A DNA stretch of 46,422 nucleotides from UBA8687 sp964564655 (lineage in GTDB: Bacteria > Nitrospinota > Nitrospinia > Nitrospinales > VA-1): assembly GCA_964564655.1 (NCBI GenBank), contig CAZMBO010000007.1:1-46422 (forward strand), read 5' to 3'. The translations under genes and the position numbers were made by a program. Shown here one piece after another: positions 25,527 through 33,787 of this stretch (within the stretch, counting starts at the first letter, position 1; each line of letters starts with the position of its first letter). A model generated the notes under the pieces. The model was given only the letters and a program-made list of their open reading frames with translations, was not told the origin of the DNA and made no database searches.

Positions 25527-25563
25527 AAAAAAAGAGTCTCTACTACTATAATAAGAGGTTCTT
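25527..25563 (-). terminator. Weak terminator-like hairpin after hflC
   Basis: On the minus strand AAGAACCTC and GAGACTCTT pair except for two central mismatches, and a run of T follows (A run at 25527-25533 on the plus strand). It lies between hflC and trkA and may only partly stop read-through. Confidence 0.35.
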
Positions 25564-25597
25564 GTTTATTTTTCCACCCAGTTATGTTGGGAGTAGG

Positions 25598-26449
25598 TTA
25601 TTTAGACTGATTAAGAAAATCCAGAAAATCGGAATCCTCAGACATTAGGAGAGTGGTATCAGTTTTTAAAGATTGTTTGTAAGCTTCCATTGATCTCATA
25701 AAGGAGTAGAACTTGGGATCTTTATTAAAAGCATCGGCGTAGATTTTTGTAGACATTCCATCCCCTTCACCACGAATGGTTTGTTCTTGCTTATAGGCTT
25801 CTGCAACTAAAATGGTTTTTTCTTTATCCGTTTCGGCGCGAATTTTGGTAGCTTCTTCCTTGCCCTCGGATCGGTATTCCATGGCAATTCGTTCACGCTC
25901 TGTGCGCATTCGATTGAATATGGAATTAGCAATTTCAGGAGGTAGGTCGGTTCGCTTAATTCTTACTTCAACGACTTCGAGCCCATATTCTGCGGCTTTT
26001 TTGTTCGCCTCCTTGGTTACCTTGGCCATGATTGCATCGCGCGTTCCCGTAACGATATTTGTCAGGTTATGTTGACCGATTTCAACACGTAACTCGGAAT
26101 AAACAATGTCGTCCAGTCGTGCGCGGGCGCCTTGTTCACCACGCACCGTTTCGAGAAATTTCAAGGGCTCAACAATACGGAACATGGTAAAATTGTCGAT
26201 CAATAAGTTTTTCTTATCCTTGGTGATAACTTCAGCAGGGGAAGAGTCGTTATCCAGCAACTGGTTAGAAAAATATTTAACCCGTTGGAAAAATGGAATT
26301 TTGAAATAAAGCCCCGGCTCAGTAATCGTTTCCTTAGGTTTCGATAGTTCTAGCACAATTGCGTTTTGCGTCATGTGTACCGTAAACATGGATGATGAAA
26401 GAATGATGAGGGCAATAATGCCTGCAATAATAAAAGAGTTTTGTTTCAT
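25598..26449 (-). CDS. hflC: HflC, membrane protease modulator
   Basis: The protein has 283 residues. An N-terminal membrane segment (about 7-25) is followed by an SPFH/band-7 domain in the periplasm (about 25-190) and a long coiled coil rich in Glu, Arg and Lys (RTERERIAMEYRSEGKEEA). HflC pairs with HflK to form a large cage around the FtsH protease in the inner membrane and modulates membrane-protein quality control. The gene lies 5 bases downstream of hflK, the normal order, so the two are co-transcribed. Confidence 0.93.
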   Translation of the reverse strand: MKQNSFIIAGIIALIILSSSMFTVHMTQNAIVLELSKPKETITEPGLYFKIPFFQRVKYFSNQLLDNDSSPAEVITKDKKNLLIDNFTMFRIVEPLKFLETVRGEQGARARLDDIVYSELRVEIGQHNLTNIVTGTRDAIMAKVTKEANKKAAEYGLEVVEVRIKRTDLPPEIANSIFNRMRTERERIAMEYRSEGKEEATKIRAETDKEKTILVAEAYKQEQTIRGEGDGMSTKIYADAFNKDPKFYSFMRSMEAYKQSLKTDTTLLMSEDSDFLDFLNQSK

Positions 26450-26454
26450 GGCTA

Positions 26455-27519
26455 TTATTTATTACCTCCCAAGATCGAGTTCTTACCTAAAGGAAGGATC
26501 GGCAGAACGTTACCGCCTTTTTTATTTCCCATGATTACCTTATCTATATCAGGAAGAATTTTTTCCATGGTTTCTAGATAAATTCTTTTGCGGGTAATAT
26601 CAGGGGCTTTTTTATATTCCTCATATTGTTGAAGAAATCGTTTTGCATCACCCTCAGCTCTTTTTATCTTTTCTTCCCGATAACCCTCTGCGATTCGAAC
26701 GATCTCCGCGGCCTGCCCACGGGCTTCAGGGATCACTGCATTGCGATAACCCTGAGCCTCATTGATCATTCTTTCTTTATCTTCACGAGCACGCACCACG
26801 TCTTTAAATGAATCAGCGACTTGCTCGGGTGGATGCACGTCCTGAAGTTGTATTGTCACTACCTGTAGGCCGGATTTATATTTGTCGAGAAGGGCTTGAA
26901 TCTGATCCTTTGCTAGCACCTGAATTTCTGCTTTACCTGTGGTCAGAGCCTCATCAATTTTTTTGCTGCCGGTGATTCCACGGATTACCGTTTCTGCTGA
27001 ATCGCGAATAAGTTTATGAGGTCGGCGTACATTGAACAGATATTGCACCGAGTCCATAATTCGGTATTGCACAACCAGGTTGATATCAACGATGTTCTGG
27101 TCACCTGTAAGCATTAACGATTCTGCAGGTACCCTTTGAGTTGGCCGTCCCTGTGTTGCCCGGAAACCAATTTCTGCACGTCTTACCTGTGTGATTTTTG
27201 GCGTGGTCGCATGTTCTACTGGAGAGGGGTATTTAAAATGAAGTCCGGGTGAACTGGTGCGGTCAAATTTCCCAAACCGGGTCACCACACCTTCTTCGTC
27301 GGGCTCTACGAAATAGAAAGTACCTGGGATAATCCATACTACCAGTAAAAGTAGAATAATGCCCAACAGCATGGAAGGTTTGAATTGAGGTATATTGATT
27401 TGAGGAATATTAAAAGGTGGTTTAGGAGGACCGTCGTCCTGCCCCCCGCCCCCTTGGCCTCCTCTATTTTTAAACCTGTCCTTAGGTTCTTTAGATTCGT
27501 GTAAGTCGTCCCAGGGCAT
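26455..27519 (-). CDS. hflK: HflK, membrane protease modulator
   Basis: The protein has 354 residues. The Gly- and Pro-rich cytoplasmic N-terminus (RGGQGGGGQDDGPPKPP, about 19-35) is typical of HflK. A membrane segment follows (about 48-70, MLLGIILLLLVVWIIPGTFY), then an SPFH domain and an Arg/Glu coiled coil. It forms the HflKC cage on FtsH with HflC. It is the first gene of the pair, and a promoter with a perfect TTGACA lies at 27571-27599. Confidence 0.93.
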   Translation of the reverse strand: MPWDDLHESKEPKDRFKNRGGQGGGGQDDGPPKPPFNIPQINIPQFKPSMLLGIILLLLVVWIIPGTFYFVEPDEEGVVTRFGKFDRTSSPGLHFKYPSPVEHATTPKITQVRRAEIGFRATQGRPTQRVPAESLMLTGDQNIVDINLVVQYRIMDSVQYLFNVRRPHKLIRDSAETVIRGITGSKKIDEALTTGKAEIQVLAKDQIQALLDKYKSGLQVVTIQLQDVHPPEQVADSFKDVVRAREDKERMINEAQGYRNAVIPEARGQAAEIVRIAEGYREEKIKRAEGDAKRFLQQYEEYKKAPDITRKRIYLETMEKILPDIDKVIMGNKKGGNVLPILPLGKNSILGGNK

Positions 27520-27570
27520 ACGTTTTATTGCTTCTAAAAAGATTATTAATAGCCAAAATTGATGGAAGTC

Positions 27571-27599
27571 ACGCTATCAGACCCCACCATTCTTGTCAA
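27571..27599 (-). promoter_or_regulatory. Sigma-70-type promoter for hflKC
   Basis: On the minus strand TTGACA (plus 27594-27599) is followed after 17 bases by TAGCGT (plus 27571-27576). The -35 is perfect and the -10 keeps the key first, second and last bases. It lies about 50 bases before hflK. Confidence 0.55.
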
Positions 27600-27798
27600 C
27601 CTCCAGACGAGGTTTGCCGACTAGCATGGAATGTAATAAGCTCATTTATTATTTTTGTGATATACCTCTCGAGGTACGGAACTTATAGGAAGAGTATCGG
27701 GTATCATTAAGATTCTAGATCGAGTTACATCCAATCATGCCCTCAAAAGGGTGAACCACCATTCCAACCAGGTGCGGCCCAAACAAAAGTGCGCTAGT

Positions 27799-27832
27799 TT
27801 GACAGGGGAAAGATTTTAAATTACGCTATAAT
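27799..27832 (+). promoter_or_regulatory. Promoter region of unknown gene at 27888
   Basis: A perfect TTGACA at 27799-27804 is followed by TACGCT at the ideal 17-base spacing (27822-27827), overlapping a perfect TATAAT at 27827-27832 with a 22-base spacing. One of these probably serves the gene that starts 55 bases downstream. Confidence 0.5.
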
Positions 27833-27887
27833 ACACCCAATACATTGGATTTAATATCCTGTTAAAACTATTTGGAAGAGAACTAAT

Positions 27888-28772
27888 ATGCTTGCTTTTG
27901 TTTTAGACATTACCCAGAACAAACCCGCAAACTCTAAAGAGAATGAGAATGATGAGGTGAAGCAATATATGGACTACCAGCGCAAGCTAAACCATATTAA
28001 CTTGGTCAAGCACTCTTTAGAGTACGTTAAAAATCAGTTGCAGGAAAATATAGATTCTTCCGAAAGCGAAAAACTATCTCAATTTTTGAAAGACATTTTT
28101 CCTATTTCACATCAATTTGCTGATGTCGAGACCCTTATGCTGATGCTAAGAAAGTTGGTGAATAGTCAAAACTCTTCTAATAATTGGTATCGCATGAATT
28201 CCTTTTATCATGCGGTAGTTTTTGAAAGCATGAAAGAATTCGTTAAATTTTATAATCTATTGTTGGTCGAATCTCCAGAAAAGGCAAAAGACCTTGGTGT
28301 GTCCGAGGGAACAGAGGTAGATTTCGAAGACTGGTCTTATCTTTATTTTCAAGATATGGATTTTCATATAGGTAAAAGCCTGAGTTACACGCATTACCCT
28401 TTCGCGAAACGCAACAAAACCATTGAGGAAAAATGGCAAGAGGGAATTAACGAAGGTAAGTCAAAAGCAGAAGCTCTAAAAGCTATTCAAGCTGATTATG
28501 AAATAGATGATACGTCGGTGAAGATTTTATTGGGACAAAAAATAAGTCCTCCAGATCTTGAATTACTCTATACATCAGTAGAAAACCCCATTTATGAAGC
28601 TTTGACAGAAGTCGAAGATGGCCGTTGGGGAGTAATGGATGGCGAGTCATTGCTCGACCATACTTACTACATGGGGGCACATTTGAAAGTTTGGGAATGG
28701 AGAAAACGTGAGGAAGTGGAAGCAGAAACCGAAACGTTTATGAGTCAGCTTACTAAGTCATCCAAAAAATAG
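27888..28772 (+). CDS. Unknown 294-residue cytoplasmic protein
   Basis: The protein has 294 residues, is mostly helical by composition, acidic, and has no signal peptide or membrane segment. Aromatic-rich patches occur in the middle (DFEDWSYLYFQDMDF) and near the C-terminus (GAHLKVWEWRKREE). A segment EEKWQEGINEGKSKAEALK lies at about 185-203. GGAAGAG precedes the ATG by 8 bases, and promoter elements lie 55 bases upstream. The last codons are repeated beyond the N gap because of a false contig break. I recognise no family. The dedicated promoter suggests a single-gene transcript. Confidence 0.75.
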   Translation: MLAFVLDITQNKPANSKENENDEVKQYMDYQRKLNHINLVKHSLEYVKNQLQENIDSSESEKLSQFLKDIFPISHQFADVETLMLMLRKLVNSQNSSNNWYRMNSFYHAVVFESMKEFVKFYNLLLVESPEKAKDLGVSEGTEVDFEDWSYLYFQDMDFHIGKSLSYTHYPFAKRNKTIEEKWQEGINEGKSKAEALKAIQADYEIDDTSVKILLGQKISPPDLELLYTSVENPIYEALTEVEDGRWGVMDGESLLDHTYYMGAHLKVWEWRKREEVEAETETFMSQLTKSSKK

Positions 28773-28783
28773 TTTTTTCTGTT
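28729..28783. repeat. 55-base copy left of assembly gap
   Basis: These 55 bases recur exactly at 28884-28938 across the N run, so the two contigs overlap here and the gap is false. They include the last 13 codons and the stop of the unknown gene. Confidence 0.95.
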
Positions 28784-28883
28784 NNNNNNNNNNNNNNNNN
28801 NNNNNNNNNNNNNNNNNNNNNNNNNNNNNNNNNNNNNNNNNNNNNNNNNNNNNNNNNNNNNNNNNNNNNNNNNNNNNNNNNNN
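28784..28883. other. Assembly gap, 100 N (probably false)
   Basis: A run of 100 N lies between identical 55-base flanks. Merging them leaves about 170 bases of real sequence between the unknown gene and the next start, with no other gene visible. Confidence 0.95.
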
Positions 28884-28938
28884 CCGAAACGTTTATGAGT
28901 CAGCTTACTAAGTCATCCAAAAAATAGTTTTTTCTGTT
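28884..28938. repeat. 55-base copy right of assembly gap
   Basis: This is an exact copy of 28729-28783. It is not a second gene fragment but the same contig end. Confidence 0.95.
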
Positions 28939-29094
28939 TAAAGAGAGTTACGGTCGAATGATGGGGTTGTGTGGGTAAACAAAACCATGAAACGTTTGTT
29001 AATCGTATTATAATATCCTTTATACCTTTCCATTCAATTTTCTGCCGTATTGAGTAGGAGAAAAAAGTTTACAATTTATATTGAAAGTCATAAT

Positions 29095-29415
29095 ATGCCC
29101 CCCATGTTAAAGGTAGAGTGTTATACATCCTCAAAATTGAATGAAAGACCGGTAGCTTTCTCCCTAAGTAATAGTCGTTACAAGGTAGAAGAGATTATCG
29201 ACCGTTGGTATGGGGAAGGTTCGCGCTATTTCAAAATCAAAGCTGACGACGATAATATATACCTCCTAAAGTACGATGAGCGTAAGGATCGTTGGGAGTG
29301 GGTTTTTTATCAAAACCCTAAAATGCTGAATGCTTTGCCCAATTCAGATCTTGGCTCGTTGCAAGGTCCTCGGCGAGAGATTGAAGATCTGGACAATATC
29401 CACCCTATACACTGA
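29095..29415 (+). CDS. Small beta-rich protein of unknown function
   Basis: The protein has 106 residues from the ATG at 29095. The frame is open back to a TTG at 29050, giving 121 residues, but neither start has a convincing ribosome site. The core reads RPVAFSLSNSRYKVEEIIDRWYG, then RYFKIKADDDNIYLLKYDE and DRWEWVFYQ. The alternating hydrophobic/polar strands suggest a small beta barrel. It resembles small bacterial proteins annotated as DUF6504-like, but I cannot confirm this. It has no Cys, membrane segment or signal peptide. It lies 72 bases before pcm on the same strand. Confidence 0.7.
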   Translation: MPPMLKVECYTSSKLNERPVAFSLSNSRYKVEEIIDRWYGEGSRYFKIKADDDNIYLLKYDERKDRWEWVFYQNPKMLNALPNSDLGSLQGPRREIEDLDNIHPIH

Positions 29416-29487
29416 ATTTCAAAGAGCGGTTCGCTCATACATTTATTTTTTTAAAAAGATTTTTTAAATGTTGCGGGATAAGATTCT

Positions 29488-30159
29488 ATGAACCGATTGA
29501 ACCCTGAGGCGATCTATTCGTATGCAGGACAGCGTCGAAAAATGGTCGAAGAACAATTGGGCGATCGTGGCATTAAAGATTTGCATTTGCTCGAGGTAAT
29601 GAGTCGGGTGCCTCGACATCTATTTACGCTCGACTCTTTTCAAGATCGCTCTTATGGCGATACGCCTTTACCCATTGGTGAAAATCAGACGATTTCACAA
29701 CCCTATATCGTCGCGGCTATGACAGCAGCGTTGGAATTAAAAGGGGATGAGCGAGTATTAGAAATTGGTACCGGATCGGGTTACCAAACTGCGGTGATGG
29801 CTGAATTAGCTGCGCAGGTTTTTACGATAGAACGTATCAATGCTCTTTCGCGCAAAGCCCAGCAAATTCTTGACGGACTAGGTTATGCGAATATCGTTTT
29901 TAAAATGTTTGATGGAACGTATGGTTGGCCGGATCAGGCACCATTTGACGCTATCATGGTTACCGCCTCGGCAAAAGAAATTCCCAAATCCTTGATCAAA
30001 CAATTGGGAGAGGGTGGAAGACTGGTCGCGCCGGCAGGAGATACAGATGAACAGAAACTAATCCTTTTGAGAAAAAAAGGCAATCAGGTGAGCAGGAAAG
30101 AAATTTGTGATTGTAAATTTGTCCCTCTGATCGGGAAATATGGCTGGCCCGAAAAATAA
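29488..30159 (+). CDS. pcm: Protein-L-isoaspartate O-methyltransferase
   Basis: The protein has 223 residues, normal for Pcm. It uses S-adenosylmethionine to methylate isoaspartyl residues in aged proteins, the first step of their repair. The family features are the substrate loop LPIGENQTISQPYIVA and the SAM motif I VLEIGTGSGYQT, followed by VFTIER and then FDAIMVTASAKEIP. It is cytoplasmic. The next gene is convergent (mltA). Confidence 0.93.
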   Translation: MNRLNPEAIYSYAGQRRKMVEEQLGDRGIKDLHLLEVMSRVPRHLFTLDSFQDRSYGDTPLPIGENQTISQPYIVAAMTAALELKGDERVLEIGTGSGYQTAVMAELAAQVFTIERINALSRKAQQILDGLGYANIVFKMFDGTYGWPDQAPFDAIMVTASAKEIPKSLIKQLGEGGRLVAPAGDTDEQKLILLRKKGNQVSRKEICDCKFVPLIGKYGWPEK

Positions 30160-30222
30160 TATACAACCGCTCAGATATAAAAGTTTTGTAAGAGGTCGGT
30201 GTCTTTGTTCAGCGAAGTCTGA

Positions 30223-31534
30223 TTAGTTTTTTTTGATGAGATAATAGACCTCTCCCTTTTCATGGTAGTGGCCGGCCATAGCTCCTGCTTTTTGCCCTGT
30301 CCCAAAATAAAGGTCGGCGCGTGCCTTTCCGCGAATAGCACTTCCCGTATCTTGATCAATGACAAACCGGGAAATCTGTTTCCAGGACTTTATCTTATTA
30401 TTCGCATCGAGAATCGGTTTCCGTATTTTTACAAAGACCAGTCCGCCTGCTGGGTAGATCGACTTGTCAGTAGCGATGGATCTTCCTCCTACCAGTTCTG
30501 CACCTCCTGAGCCGATTGCTCCTTCATCGCTGAGTGAGAAAAAGATATAGCGTTTGTTCTGGTTGAGATATTTAGAAATGTTTTGCGGGTTATTGGCAAA
30601 ATATTTTTTAATTCCCTGCATCGAACCTTCACCTGTTGTGATCACGCCATCACGAATCATCAGTTTGCCGATGCCATTATATGAATATTTGTTGGACCCC
30701 TGATAGCGAACTCCCTGCCGTGTTCCACCGGGGAATTCGAGAACCCCTGAACCTTGAATATGAAGGAAATAGCGTTCAAGCTCATTTTCCAGCCAGGCGA
30801 CTTCGAGACCTCGATTACTTAGAGCGCCTTTACGGTCGATTTCCTCGCGTGTCAAACTTCTCCAGTTTTTAGCAGATTTGTTTTGGAGAATCTGCTTTAT
30901 TCCTATCTTGGATCCTGCTAATCGAATGTCTAGTTGCGTTCCCGCCATATGAAAATCTTTTCCCGGCATTTTGTAAATCGGGAAGCGGTAACGAGGTGAA
31001 GGAACCGGGCTCGCTGGGATTACAGGTCGGTAGTAACCGGTGAAAAGAACTTTTTTATCTTTCCCGTTTCCCACTCGGTGGAGTACAAACTCTTCATAAA
31101 CTTTTTTATCGAAATCTTCCTGGGAGATATTTTTTTGCAATAGTTTTCGAAATGCTTCTAGGGTTTCTATGAGCCGACTGCGAGTGAGGGTGAAGTCGCC
31201 CAGACGTATCGGCGAAGCCGGGTCTTGCTCATACATAACCTCCAACTGGTTGTCGATAGCCAGTTGCAAGGATGCGGGATCCATGTCATCCGTGAAACTT
31301 TTTAAGTCTGCAATCGATTTCAAGCTAGGTTGTAACTCTACAGGTTTAGATTCTTTTTCTTTTGTTATAGATTTGTTTTTATGGGAATCAAATTTATGGG
31401 TATAATTTTTTTCATCCCTTTCAGGTTTGTGCGAAGAGATATCCGCAGTTCGGCTGGGGCCTTTGGTAGAGCAAGACGCGATTAGAAAAAATAATCCCAG
31501 AATTATTAATTGTGAAATCGCTAGACGGAGTTTG
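30223..31534 (-). CDS. mltA: Membrane-bound lytic murein transglycosylase A, 5' end in gap
   Basis: About 436 residues are visible. The first ones (LRLAISQLIILGLFFLIASCS) form a lipoprotein signal with lipobox IASC, so only the start codon and a few residues are missing in the gap. After a low-complexity linker the MltA barrel runs through FTGYYRPVIPASP and YFLHIQGSG. The C-terminal 3D domain carries its three Asp in the stretch DTGSAIRGKARADLYFGTG. MltA cleaves peptidoglycan glycan strands from the outer membrane to form anhydromuramyl ends. An apparent fusion to rnhA is only an artefact of reading through 100 N. Confidence 0.9.
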
Positions 31535-31634
31535 NNNNNNNNNNNNNNNNNNNNNNNNNNNNNNNNNNNNNNNNNNNNNNNNNNNNNNNNNNNNNNNNNN
31601 NNNNNNNNNNNNNNNNNNNNNNNNNNNNNNNNNN
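31535..31634. other. Assembly gap, 100 N
   Basis: The gap removes the 3' end of rnhA and the start codon of mltA. Both are on the minus strand, so they may be one transcript. The flanks share no sequence and the true length is unknown. Confidence 0.95.
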
Positions 31635-32214
31635 TGTCCATGGCTTCGTTCGCCAATTGGTCGCAGCGTTCATTTTCGGGGTGGCCCGCATGACCTTTCA
31701 CCCAAATCCAGGTTATTTTATGCTGTTTGCTCAGGCTATGGAGTTCCTGCCACAATTCTTTGTTTTTTACAGGTTGCCGGGAAGCAGTCAACCAGCCTTT
31801 TTTTACCCAGTTATGGATCCATTCTGTCATCCCCTTTACCAGATACTGTGAGTCAGTGGTTAGGGTTATTTGATAAGGTTGGCTTAATTCTTTTAAGGCC
31901 ACGATAGCTGCTGTCATTTCCATGATGTTGTTTGTGGTTTGTGGGTGGGATCCTTTAAGTTCCAGAACATTGCCATCGCCTCGAATAATGCAACCATAGC
32001 CCCCAGGACCGGGATTTCCCTTGCATCCACCATCTGTAAAAATTTCAATTGATTTCATAACTGGCAGAGCATGTAGGTAATCGGTCGGAGCATCTTGAAA
32101 CAAGTAGTGATCGACTAGTTTCTGAATATGTTTTTTACAGTTCTTTCCGATATATACTTCGGGGATCGGGTAAGCACTCGAATTCTTATGGGAACCATAA
32201 CATATTATTTTCAT
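31635..32214 (-). CDS. rnhA: Ribonuclease HI with N-terminal extension, 3' end in gap
   Basis: RNase HI cleaves the RNA strand of RNA-DNA hybrids. The catalytic residues are all present: D in FTDGGCKGNPGPGGYG, E in NNIMEMTAAIVAL, D in TTDSQYLVKGM, and D in HPENERCDQLA. Only the last residues are lost in the gap. The family usually starts at the equivalent of the Met at 32058 (MKSIEIFTDGG). Here the frame continues upstream for 52 more residues to an ATG at 32214 without a stop, and the extension has coding-like composition. Neither ATG has a clear ribosome site, so the start is undecided. Confidence 0.85.
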
Positions 32215-32314
32215 TAAGGAAATTTGAATTTATGACATTTATAAGGATTCTCTTGATTGGCAGTATTGAAAGATATGATAGATTAACTTGATCATTTATT
32301 TTTGGAGACATCCG

Positions 32315-32833
32315 GTGAAAGAGGCCCCCAAAGAATCTGAGTTAGACAAAGATTCTAGAGATATATCATTACAATGTGTCGATGCCATTGAAATTAGCTT
32401 GTTCATTGAAAAGGAAGGTCTCGCCTTTTATGAAAAGGCCGCAAAAAATGTTTTAGACTCAAGAGTGAAGGATATGTTTCTGCGTTTGGCAGAGGAAGAA
32501 AGAGAGCATATTCAGACTCTACAAACCAAAATCCAATTTTTACAACCTGCCATTTCTGGCAAAGGCAAAACCCGAAGACGCGTGGATTCCTTTATCAGTG
32601 AGCAGATCAAGGGAAAAATTTTCCCAACCTATGAACTGAAAGCGGTGAATAAATTTAAAAATGATCTCGAAGCTCTGGATTATGGGATCGAGTCAGAACA
32701 ACGTTCGATTGAAACCTTGGCTCGACTACTAGAAAATGAGAAAAAACTGGATGTGAAAGCCATTTTTTTGCATTTGATAGTTGAAGAAAAAAAACATCTG
32801 GCTCTTTTAGAGGGCTTAAAGAAACAATTTTAA
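32315..32833 (+). CDS. Ferritin-like di-iron (rubrerythrin-type) protein
   Basis: The 172-residue protein forms two halves of a four-helix bundle. Each carries Glu and ExxH ligands of a di-iron site (EKEGLAFYE with EEEREHIQTL, and GIESEQRSIETL with EEKKHLALLE). Rubrerythrin-type proteins reduce peroxide or store iron. No rubredoxin Cys4 domain is present, so it is the erythrin type. I chose the GTG at 32315 because GGAG lies 7 bases before it. A TTG at 32288 would add nine residues with no binding site. It lies 240 bases before the oxygen-sensitive Kor operon on the same strand, which suggests a protective role. Confidence 0.8.
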   Translation: MKEAPKESELDKDSRDISLQCVDAIEISLFIEKEGLAFYEKAAKNVLDSRVKDMFLRLAEEEREHIQTLQTKIQFLQPAISGKGKTRRRVDSFISEQIKGKIFPTYELKAVNKFKNDLEALDYGIESEQRSIETLARLLENEKKLDVKAIFLHLIVEEKKHLALLEGLKKQF

Positions 32834-32997
32834 TTTTAAAATGGGTGTTATACCCAGTTTGTTCCTGCTTCTTGGTGTTACATTGTATGTAGGAATTGCT
32901 AAGAGGAATCCTCTCTTAGTTGTAGGTACAAACTGTCTGAGGTGATATTCTAAAAATCCTAAGTCAGAAAAGGTCTAAACATTTTAATTATTAAGGT

Positions 32998-33026
32998 TTG
33001 ACAACTTTTTTGGCCTGGTTTATTAT
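32998..33026 (+). promoter_or_regulatory. Near-consensus promoter of the Kor operon
   Basis: A perfect TTGACA at 32998-33003 and TATTAT (one mismatch) at 33021-33026 are separated by exactly 17 bases, about 50 bases before the first gene of the operon. It is the best promoter in the window. Confidence 0.75.
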
Positions 33027-33074
33027 TAATCTCTTTTTCTCTATAAATTAACTTAAAGACTAAGGATTACCAGA

Positions 33075-33710
33075 ATGAGCAACTACGAGGTCAAAGCTGG
33101 CCCGGAGGCTTTTTTACCTCCTGCTGCAGCAACAATGGGAAACGTTTTACCCGATCCCGGGGAAGCGCATATTGGAGGTAAGGTTGTGCCTGAGGAAGAG
33201 GCATATGAAATTGCTGCCAGAAAGATTTTAGCGGCCAAAGTTCCAACTATTTTTCCAGGACCTTTGGTGCTTTGGAAATGGACTGATCATGTGGCGGAAA
33301 AAGCCAAGGCTCTTCGTGAGCTGGCCAATGAAGTCCCCATGCGATTGATCCCCATGGCTGACTACAGACCTAAATACCCTAAGATTATTCAGGAGTATGA
33401 GATCAATCCCAACCACCCCAATCTGACAATTTGGCATAACAAGATTGATGTATGTATTTTTATAGGTGTTCATTGCCATATGGCTAATTTATCTCTAAAG
33501 ATTATTCGTGGCGGCACGAGTTGTTATACAATAGCGATGTGTGCTATGGCCGGGCATGAAGACGCTTGCCTTTCTTTTCGTGATGCAGACCTGAATATGA
33601 TAGAGAAACTCAAGGCTATGATTAAAAAGCTTAAATCGGAGGGCGTGGAATCTCAGGCCGAACCTTTTACTCAATTTGTAATGGGTCGGTCCGGGGCTAT
33701 TACCGAATAA
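33075..33710 (+). CDS. Accessory (fifth) subunit of 2-oxoacid:ferredoxin oxidoreductase, CdhB-like
   Basis: The protein has 211 residues and is the first gene of the operon. The middle part (PTIFPGPLVLWKW, then NLTIWHNKIDVCIFIGVHCHMAN) resembles the CO dehydrogenase epsilon/CdhB family, a Rossmann-like fold. Five-subunit 2-oxoacid oxidoreductases of Hydrogenobacter and relatives have a small extra subunit of unknown function (called E in Por/For naming), which this seems to be. AAGGA precedes the ATG by 8 bases. It has no iron-sulphur Cys motif. The position in the operon is the main support and the function of this subunit is not established. Confidence 0.7.
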   Translation: MSNYEVKAGPEAFLPPAAATMGNVLPDPGEAHIGGKVVPEEEAYEIAARKILAAKVPTIFPGPLVLWKWTDHVAEKAKALRELANEVPMRLIPMADYRPKYPKIIQEYEINPNHPNLTIWHNKIDVCIFIGVHCHMANLSLKIIRGGTSCYTIAMCAMAGHEDACLSFRDADLNMIEKLKAMIKKLKSEGVESQAEPFTQFVMGRSGAITE

Positions 33711-33787
33711 ATATAAAATAAAGAAAACCAATACTTAAAATTATTTTTTGATCATTTCAAGGCACTCTTTATACGGGAGTAAATTAT

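Larger units (their letters stand above)
27520..27887. other. Divergent intergenic region, no gene seen
   Basis: These 368 bases separate hflK (minus) from an unknown gene (plus). I see a promoter on each strand (27571-27599 minus, 27799-27832 plus) and no coding frame, tRNA, riboswitch or repeat. The part between the promoters, about 200 bases, has no structure I can name. Confidence 0.5.

Noticed and set aside
29424..29436. GAGCG-GTT-CGCTC hairpin before pcm
   Set aside because: The stem is only 5 bp and the T run starts about 9 bases later, so it is too weak to call a terminator.
30223..32214. A single 663-residue frame joining RNase HI to MltA
   Set aside because: The join passes through 100 N of arbitrary length. 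The second part begins with a normal lipoprotein signal, so these are two genes with a gap between, not a fusion.
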